The translations under genes and the position numbers were made by a program. 64,000 nucleotides of DNA from positions 496,672,190 through 496,736,189 of the forward strand of contig CM060990.1 of NCBI GenBank assembly GCA_030765065.1. The letters run 5' to 3'. Every line of letters starts with the position of its first letter. Within the stretch, counting starts at the first letter, position 1. Below the pieces are notes generated by a model. The model searched no databases, had not been told where the DNA came from, and saw only the letters and a list, made by a program, of their open reading frames with translations. The DNA comes from Deroplatys truncata (taxonomy: Eukaryota > Arthropoda > Insecta > Mantodea > Mantidae). Below, piece after piece: positions 56,715-64,000 of this stretch.

Positions 56715-57525
56715 GTGCAATCATTTAATGTGAAGCCACGGATTGTGCACATGCGTGCTCCACACACTGTCTATTACATTGGGAATTTTTCCTTCCATAA
56801 CTCCTGCATTACTTACTGACAAGTGATAGTAGCATGCACTATAATAAGCACTAGCTTTGTTACAAGTGGTCTCCATCTGCATGATGACATTCCTGGTATC
56901 TCCGAATAAAATTTCCATTCACATGCATAAGTTCTTCATGCATATCGTTCATAATTTCTGTTTTTATATTGTCCTTAAGTTTGCCTATAGTATGGGGATT
57001 GTTCGTATAATCCTTTTTTTAGGGTTCCCCACAAATAGATGCCACAATTTTGTCAATGTTTTCCTCCACCAGAACATTTCGTATTTGCTTCTTGGTTTAG
57101 CATTTAGCAATCCTGTTTTCCTAAACTTATTAACCAGACATCTAACAATATCTCTACCTGGAACTGGATTACCAGAAAATTTCTCCTGAAATTGTCTACA
57201 CACCTGTTCATGATTTGGTTTTTATGTATCATACATAAAAATTAATTGTTCAAGTATGAATTTGTCGGTAGGTATTACAGTGGACTAATACCAAGTCATT
57301 AACACTCTTAAGCAAATCACACACAACACAGATGTCTTGGATAAACTTCATCTTTGAGATGCACAAGTACAACTCTCCTTACAGCACAAAAAACAAAGCA
57401 GCGATTGAAGCACATCTGATAAAGATAACCTTAAATGCACCACCAGTTGTACATCTGTAAAATACCAAGGTCACTGCAGTACAACCTATAACATATATAG
57501 TGAATCCATCTTAAAATGCCCGCAC
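56715..57525 (-). mobile_element. Internally deleted DUF4817-type transposon, copy D5
   Basis: Minus strand: N-terminal helix-turn-helix MCRQFQEKFSGNPVPGRDIV and RCLVNKFRKTGLLNAK (57203-57080), then directly WGTLKKGLYEQSPY and TIGKLKDNIKTEIMNDMHEE with LMHVNGNFIRRYQECHHADG (about 57000-56865), the C-terminal part. The catalytic middle is missing. It sits between units of the satellite, so its bounds are well placed; TIRs are not clear. Confidence 0.7.
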
Positions 57526-58073
57526 AATATTATTATCCAAATGTATTCAGAATATTTACACAATAAGAACATTCTACTTTTAACTTTTATACAATAGTTA
57601 ATGAAATATGGTGAATTAGAAAGGTGTTAATTTTGTCTAAGTTCATCCTCTATAAAGGGGTAGTTTCTATTATCCAAATGGATTCAGAATTTGTAAACAA
57701 TAAGGAATTCTACTTATTATTTTTATACAAAATTTTATGAAAATATGTTTAACAACAAAGAAGTTAGTAATTTTGCTGAATTCACCCCCTGTAAAGCAGT
57801 AGTTTGCATTATCCAAATGTATTCATAATTTTTACATAATTACAGCATGCTACTTGTAGCTTCTATGCAAAGTTTTAAGAAAATATGTTAACAAAGAAGT
57901 AAATAATTTTGTTTATTCACTCCTTATAAAGGGATAGTTTGTATTATCCAAATGTGTTCAGGATTTGTATATAACAGCAGCATGCTACTTCTAATTCATA
58001 TGCAAAGCTTCATATAAATCTTTTCAGTATGAGAGAAGTTTTTTTCCAGCTGGATTCACAATTCGTCCCACTG

Positions 58074-58316
58074 TTAAGCATCTAAAATCATCTCTTCATC
58101 ATGGCCAGAGGTAACTGGTGCCTCTCTAACAGGAGCTGTTCTTTCAAGTGCTCCTGTTATAACGTAAACAACATTCAGCATTCCAAAAAGTGTTGGATGT
58201 TGGTTGTCTTTTTTCTGGAAATTGACTTTCAAACAGGCGTTTAGCCCATAATACATTCTGTTGAGCTTCTCTGTAAATAAGTAGCATGTCATATACTCAT
58301 CACTGGAATACGTCAT
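58074..58316 (-). pseudogene. Unassigned ORF, possibly transposase-derived
   Basis: 80 residues, with LNRMYYGLNACLKVNFQKKD then NQHPTLFGMLNVVY. The NxxxGxNxxxK...HPTLF pattern faintly recalls the TNNxxEGWH...HP end of MULE-type transposases, but this is weak. No neighbours support it. Confidence 0.25.
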
Positions 58317-58769
58317 GACAGACTGATTCTACTTAGCTAATGGGCTGTGAGGTTCATAGACGATAAGCTTAGCTGTATACCTACAAGTGTATCTTCGTCT
58401 GATTGGACGTATCTAGACATGGAGTGACTTGCAAAAGTATTTGCTAACCACTTCGAGGGTTCTAGTGGTCAAACTGGTGTAGAGAAAATTCTCATTTTTA
58501 ACGTAGGTATACTTGCATGAAACCATCAATAATAACATGTTAGGTGTTCTAGTATTTTGCATTTATTTTATTAATTTAGTATGTTTTGAAAATTCCATTA
58601 ATTGTTAAAAGTTTTGGTGCAATTTCTTTTTCAAAATAATTAGTGAGACATAGGGATTGAAAACTGCAGAATTTGCAAAATGAACTGTTATTTGTTCTTC
58701 ATTCTTACACCTATTTGTTTTACTGCTACAATTTTTGAAGTGACAGGCGAATACTCTGAAATCACTACT

Positions 58770-58900
58770 TGTACCTTCATGGATGGAGAGAACAAGTAAA
58801 TGATGTTATGCACATTCTGGGACTCCAACCACGGACATACTCTCAGTGGACAAGGGGACTTCAGTTTAATCAACTGAGCTACAAGCACTGTGTTTGCTTT
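58770..58900 (-). repeat. tRNA-like SINE head remnant
   Basis: Minus strand: TTGTAGCTCAGTTGATTAAA (A-box-like) and CCGTGGTTGGAGTCCCAG (B-box-like) about 45 nt apart. No clear acceptor pairing, so not a tRNA gene; probably a worn SINE. Confidence 0.45.
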
Positions 58901-59489
58901 TTTCCATTAGAACATGTACACATTGCACTCTCGCTCTCTGTCTGCTTCTCATATTTTTATAAGCATTGTGCAACAAGCTGTTCATTTAACCTTCACTCAG
59001 TATAATTTACATTACAGAACTTATGATAGTCCTTGTATTGCTGTCGCATGCATTGTAACAGCAGCTACCAACCACGTGTGTTTGGAATGGACATAGCTTT
59101 GCAGCTAAGGTCTGTTTTCCTTTGAAGAGCAGGCTGGATTTAGATGGCTACCAAATAACCAGGAAGCATAGTAACATTGACCTTCTTGATTTCAAGGCAT
59201 TGTAGTGCTGCATATTTCCATAAATAAGGGACAGGTGATCCATTTGTTAATAAGTCGAACTAAAATCTGAAAATAGCATGAACAGCTCAAAATATCCCAA
59301 ATGAACTCTAAACTAGAGCTACTTCAACATAATTTGTAGTTAAAAATGACCAATAACCTGAATAGAATGATAAAATGCCTCAAAAGAAACTTTAGGTTAG
59401 ATTAGCTGACTATGACTGAAGCCTTACTCAGAAAGACTGTAAGGCTTACTCAGCTTATCCTCCTCACTTCGCGTTACATTCTGGACATA

Positions 59490-59660
59490 CAGAAAAAAAA
59501 TGCAATAAATTACTGTAAAAGTGTGACAAATTATAGTAAAATTGTATTAAAAACGTTTAAAATGCCCATAAAAGTAATTACTGCAAAATGCACAAAAATA
59601 GTGTAAAAATGCAACAAATTACTGTAAAAGTGCAAAAAGTTACTGATATATAAGTTTGAG
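59490..59660 (+). repeat. Degenerate short tandem, ATTACTGTAAAAGTGCAA type
   Basis: AAATTACTGTAAAAGTG recurs with changes (59506, 59611 and partial copies between) over 170 bp. Confidence 0.6.
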
Positions 59661-59689
59661 GCAGTGTGCATATCTGATTAGCCTAGGTG

Positions 59690-59840
59690 ATGAGAAGGAT
59701 CGTTTAGATGATGATTGCAAACCATTTGGCTGGTGAGAGTCTAGATTAACTTACGCTAGGTTAGCATGGTTGGAATCAGGTTAGGTTTGATGATAACAGA
59801 GCAGGTTAACTGGTGAGAGAACAGTCTAGGCAAGACCAGT
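59690..59840 (+). repeat. GGTTAG-rich dispersed repeat, copy 1
   Basis: Shares GGAATCAGGTTAGGTTTGA, then GATGATAACAG and GCTGGTGAGAG phrases with 61560-61760. The motif resembles degenerate TTAGG, the insect telomere unit. Confidence 0.6.
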
Positions 59841-60189
59841 TCCAATACTCCAAGCTTAACACAAAACCAAGATGGCCACCATATTGGTTGACTTGAAGCA
59901 GATCAGTAATGCATTGAAAGCACAATATATCACTGTTGTAATTGCTTTTACCCTCCCACAAAAAAGAAACTGCATATGTAGTAGTCAAAGGCATTTCAAT
60001 AAAGAAAACTGTGAAAAATAGAAATATTTAAACATTTGAATGAAATAACCCTTTATAATTAATCTGTGTTAACATAACCTACATATAATAACATGTTGCT
60101 ACATGGTTTTGCAAGCCATTGTATGTTACCTAGGGGAATTAAAGGATGTATAAATTGTTTAGTGTTATTTGCTGACTCTTGAACATTTT

Positions 60190-60700
60190 ATGCAGTAGCT
60201 TTATGGATCAAGTCAAGATATGGATAAAAACATACTTAGGAATAACCTGCATAGTACTAGCTACATCTGAGATTGCACTGTTTTTTGCCATTCCCATTAT
60301 CCTTTCACCTTTGTATGTTACCCCTGAATTTAGATAAATTTCATCTAACATAATGGAAATCATTTTATCTTGGCTTTGAAGCAATTTGCTTTTTTCTATC
60401 AAGTATGCTTTATGTGAAGCTCCTATTCATGGTGTAATGGGGCCAGCCTTAACTAGGAATGGTTTCAAGTACACATAATGTGACAATCAAAACATTTGTT
60501 TCTCTCAGTGCCTGAGGTGCACCAGGAAATTCATAAAACATAATCACAGCCCAAATCAATATTTCTGTGGAATCTTTTACTTGTTTCATAACGTACAATT
60601 GCTCCACCAGAAAGTTTATTTTAATGGCCCTTTCTGCATCAAAACTATTACAATCTAGTGCCTCTTTCAAAAAATTTATTACAATCATGGCTCCTTCATC
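60190..60700 (-). pseudogene. P/THAP9-like transposase remnant 2
   Basis: Minus strand: CNSFDAERAIKINFLVEQLY, then TEILIWAVIMFYEFPGAPQA and LRETNVLIVTL (60640-60460), the helix-turn-helix region of P-family transposases, and after a stop SQDKMISIMLDEIYLNSGV with TYKGERIMGMAKN (60390-60280), the start of the RNase H-like core (DE motif). No zinc finger found. Minus-strand text up to 61480 may belong to it but is not assigned. Confidence 0.65.
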
Positions 60701-61559
60701 AACTTCAACTTAGTGAATTATTATATTTGGTCCATCTACTACAAATTAAGCCCTCCTGGCCCAGTAATTCCAGAATGTATCTAAACAATTTTTGTGTAAT
60801 ATGTAAGTTCTTAAAAAAACAAAGAAAGAAAAAAGAAAGTGACATCCAGACTTCTGGTAACTTTAAAACTTACTGTGAGAGAAGGTATATTACTAAATGC
60901 TTTGTCCTTCACTTTCATGAATAGTATATAATCTTTCACTACTGAAACAATTTATAAAACCTCACTTTTGAAGTTCTCAAAATTGGAAATGATAGCATTT
61001 TCATACATTAAAAAAAAAATTCATCTCTGCTAAGCACATGTTCTGAATGTGAGCGTGATTCTCTTCTATCTTAGGTACTTTCACAGTGTAATAGGATGGT
61101 TGGTTAGGAAATATGCTAGAATAGGCACCGTCTTGGTGTTTATACTATTTTTCAGGAATAATAACTGGCTCACCATTTAATACTGAAAATATATCCTCTT
61201 ATAAAGTTATCCTCAAAGTGCTTGATGCATACCAATGAAATATCTATCACCATAAAATTGTCACAAAGGTATATCTTGTCCATTTTTGTCTCAAAACTTT
61301 GTCATTAGGAAATCTAAATCCTGAAGTGTTGGTAGTACCATAGTTGGATTTACATCCAGGAACACAAGCAGCATGATACCTACTCTATATTCACAAAGAG
61401 ACAAACCATTTACACTTTGTTTCACTTTGCACAAATGTTTCATAATTTTAGGAAAAGCAATGCTGTATGCTATGCACATTTGTTAACAACCAACTGACTG
61501 TGGAACCATTTTGTTACATATCGATATTGGCATTAGGGTCTGACATATTGCAGAGGGTC

Positions 61560-61760
61560 TTAGCCTAGGTTAGCTTAGTTTAGGTTATTACAGGACAGAA
61601 TAGATGATGCGAGGACAGGTTAGCTGGTGAGAAGATAGTCTAGGTTAGATTAGCTTAGGTTACACGGCTCAAAGTCCGACTAGGTTTGCATCATTGGAAT
61701 CAGGTTAGGTTAGATGATGACAGTACAGTCTACGTTAGGTTAGATTAGATGCGTTCATCA
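61560..61760 (+). repeat. GGTTAG-rich dispersed repeat, copy 2
   Basis: Contains CTAGGTTAGCTTAG, GGTTAGATTAGCTTAGGTTA and GGAATCAGGTTAGGTTAG. Longer than the copy at 59690 and in the same orientation. Confidence 0.65.
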
Positions 61761-61769
61761 AAGAAACCT

Positions 61770-62740
61770 CTTATGTCATACATCTTGCTTATATATGACT
61801 ATCCTCCTCAAATTGAACGCTAAATTGTTTCCCAGGATTACCATCTTCAGCCTTCCTCTCTCAGCCTCCTCTCCTAGTATTCCCTATCTCTCCCTATGTG
61901 TGCTTATTTCTGGCCTAACTTCACTTTTTCCTCCATACTAAGATAACTATGACCATAATTTGCATAGAATTGATGATACCTTTGGAGCAATCAACCTGGA
62001 AATATACTGCTTTAGTTGGGGCAATTCATGTACAGATCCTTCATGAACAACACAAGAAGAATGTAAGAATAAATTTGAAATGCACTGATGAGCCTGCTGT
62101 CAAAGCTGAACTGTGCAGAGTACCACCAACTTCTGATTGAGAAAGTGTGACAGATGTGGCATCTGGCTATTGACACGAAAAAGCAGCGTTGATATTTGCT
62201 GAAGCACTAAACCAAAGAAACAGCTTGCACCATAATCGAATTCAATAAGCAGCAATATATGTTGTTTGTAAGTGATTGAATAGCAATATATATCTAAAAT
62301 TTTGAGTGGTAAAAGAACAAAACGTAAATTGTTATGTTATTTTACATATAATTTCATCATCGTTTTCTATTTGGCATTTTCATGATAAAGACTTACTTTC
62401 TCATTATCTTGTACTCTGGTTTCGATATATTTATGTGATTTAAAGCGAGCTAATGAAAGGTTTTCACTGTTGATTTTCACCATATTTCGCAAATAAATAC
62501 TTGTAAAGATCTGGAATCCCAAGTAATTAGTAATTATTTAAGCACATATAAGGAATACAAAAATTTAAATCTTGAATGTAAATGCAGCCTCTTCGATGAG
62601 TGATAGTTGAAGTCACAGGATTCAACAAGAATACTATGTATTCCTCAAAATCATTAATTTTCATCAGTTTGAAAGCTATTAATTGTCACAGGATTTTGCT
62701 ACTCTCAAAAGGAGGAGAAGGATGATGATAATGATAGAGA
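61770..62740. other. No gene recognised
   Basis: Includes a 63-codon frame (61949-62140, plus) with no motif. AT-rich otherwise. Confidence 0.4.
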
Positions 62741-63777
62741 AATTTTGTAAGCTTTAAACTTACTGCTGGAAATGACATAGAGGTAACCAGTAAATTACAG
62801 GAAAATGCACTAAATTTGGCTGCTTAGTGGTTTACTGCCAATAATTTAGTACTCAGCAAGCAAAAAACTGAAAAAAATTAATTTTACACTTCATATAGTC
62901 CTAATGATACTGAACAAAAATTTGTTAAACTTTAAGGAATAATCTTGCATAACAAATTAAGTTGGGAACACCATATTAATAGTGTGTGTTCAAAATTATC
63001 AAGGGTATATTTTTGCTTAGGAAACTTAAACACTGAATCAGTATAGACAAAGTAGTAATGACATATTTTGGCCTTTTTCACCCATACCTACAATATGGTT
63101 TGCTACTATGGGGGAGTAGCTCCCATGTAAAAGATGCATCTCTTAGGCAAAAGAGAGCCATTAGAATAATTATGGGAGAAACAGTAGGGAATCATGTAAA
63201 TTATTCCTCTCACAGCTAACCTTTTGCATGTGAAGGAAAAGCTAGGCAATTACCAATGTCGTAATGAAATACTCAAGTATGAAACTAGGTTAAGGAACAA
63301 TATCAATAAACCATATGTACGTTTAAGTAAATCTATAAATTCATATAACTATTTTGGTCTAAAATTATTTAACAAACTTCCACCTCAGGCTAAATGATGT
63401 GCAGGAAATATATTTAAAAGTATGTTTCATTAAGAAACCGTTTTACTCCAATGAAGAATTTTTCACAATAAGCAAGAGTGACCATATTTTTAGTCTATAA
63501 GACAAAGATACTGTCTTAATGTAAAGCTAAAATTAAGCATTAGTTATAACCTCTATTATTCACAAACATTTGCTTAATTTTATTTTTTCTTAACCATGAG
63601 TAAACAATGGCTGTTATTGTACTTCTTATACATTTTACCTTTAATGTGAATATATGATCAGATGTGTACTTGACATGTAATTGTGGAATATTCCATGAAT
63701 TTTGTTATAACTGACATGTTCCATATTGCTGTATGTAATCAGTGGATGAATAAAGATTCTACTCTACTCTATTCTTT
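62740..63777 (+). mobile_element. 5'-truncated LINE, RT C-terminus and 3' end
   Basis: Plus strand fragments: AAxWFTANNLVLSKQKTEK (about 62818), then RAIRIIMGE-like and HVKEKLGNYQCRNEILKYET, RLRNNINKPYVRLSKSINSY, NYFGLKLFNKLPPQAK (to 63400), the post-palm C-terminus of a LINE RT. A 3' UTR follows with AATAAAG at about 63749 and a TTCTACTCTACTCTATTC tail, then an A run (63779-63788). Several stops. Different family from the LINE at 1751. Confidence 0.75.
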
Positions 63778-63829
63778 TAAAAAAAAAAGGTAGGACAATT
63801 CATGTTAAATGAAAACTGAAAATTTTCAG

Positions 63830-64000
63830 GAAGAAGAGGAGGATTTTAGGGGCTTCAGAGATGAGGAAATCCCAAATGTTGTAAAACATGATAGACAAAG
63901 GGCTTATGAAGTTCCCACCCTGAACCCTGAAGATGTAACAGAAACAATGCTGGCTAACATTTGTTACCATAGTGGCAGAAAGGAATATGATAGTGTAAAA
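63830..64000 (+). CDS. Probable host-gene exon, partial; CDCA7-like candidate
   Basis: A 57-codon stretch open to the window end, preceded by a pyrimidine-rich acceptor ATTTTCAG (to 63829). It begins acidic (EEEEDFRGFRDEE), then RQRAYEVPTLNPEDVTETML and ANICYHSGRKEYDSVK. The last part resembles the segment just before the 4CXXC zinc finger of CDCA7/JPO-type nuclear proteins, but the finger itself lies beyond the window. No stop, balanced codon use, and none of the decay seen elsewhere. The 3' end is cut by the window; the acceptor position is inferred. Confidence 0.5.

Larger units (their letters stand above)
56170..58050 (+). repeat. 137-bp satellite array, ~6-7 units, twice interrupted
   Basis: The phrase TATTATCCAAATG recurs at about 56217, 56571, 57532, 57669, 57808 and 57943; uninterrupted spacing is 135-139 bp. 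Units also share AAATTCACCCCCTATAAAGG, ATGCTACTTGTAAC and CAAAGTTTTATGAAAAT. A SINE (56250-56465) and a transposon remnant (56715-57525) split the array. Confidence 0.9.

Overview
The window looks like gene-poor, repeat-saturated nuclear DNA from an insect, probably one with a large transposon-rich genome (polyneopteran or other hemimetabolous type; this is inference). The base composition is AT-rich, nearly every recognisable reading frame belongs to a transposable element or an insect repetitive gene family, and most are broken by stops and frameshifts. There are at least four tRNA-derived SINE families, Tc1/mariner relatives, piggyBac, P/THAP9, Polinton/Maverick PolB, gypsy and several LINEs. 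Short GGTTAG-rich repeats resemble the insect telomere repeat TTAGG. There are no bacterial features, CRISPR arrays or operons.

Layout. 1-6515: a decayed Ty3/gypsy element (gag, protease, RT) with a nearly intact CR1/L2-like LINE inserted on the minus strand (1751-5655), followed by a fragment of a sister LINE (6516-7250). 8492-12175: a SINE, a decayed P-element/THAP9 transposase split by a second SINE fragment, and the 5' end of a DDE transposon. 12187-19300: mostly tandem repeats (C-rich minisatellite, a ~720-bp head-to-tail duplication with AAGATGGCGG motifs, a 64-bp x 9 minisatellite, a 179-bp pair, a 144-bp x 4 array related to a SINE core) and SINEs. 19480-26280: a decayed Jockey/R1-type LINE on the minus strand. 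26350-28625: AT-rich noncoding DNA, possibly a non-autonomous element.

28720-49990 is an archaeological stack. Insect repetitive gene family A (28720-30250; and 37999-42438, split by piggyBac and then followed by a mariner). A TIR transposon of the DUF4817-type transposase family (30618-32562). Gene family B (32700-35500), split by a nested DDE transposon. Three copies of Polinton-type protein-primed DNA polymerase B, two of them head to head around 45425; the plus copy is cut by a SINE, a DUF4817-type transposon and another SINE, with clear target-site duplications for both SINEs.

49990-63780: more transposase remnants, a second mariner inserted in gene family C (54205-55501), a 137-bp satellite array broken by a SINE and a transposon (56170-58050), a second P/THAP9 remnant (60190-60700), and a LINE 3' end (62740-63777). 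The last 171 bases (63830-64000) look like the 5' part of a real host exon, possibly a CDCA7-like gene, and continue beyond the window.

I see no evidence for a new multi-gene system. The genes do not cooperate; they record successive insertions. The most useful leads are the terminal host exon, the nearly intact LINE and mariner copies, the head-to-head PolB pair, the CpG-rich 720-bp duplication and the interrupted satellite.
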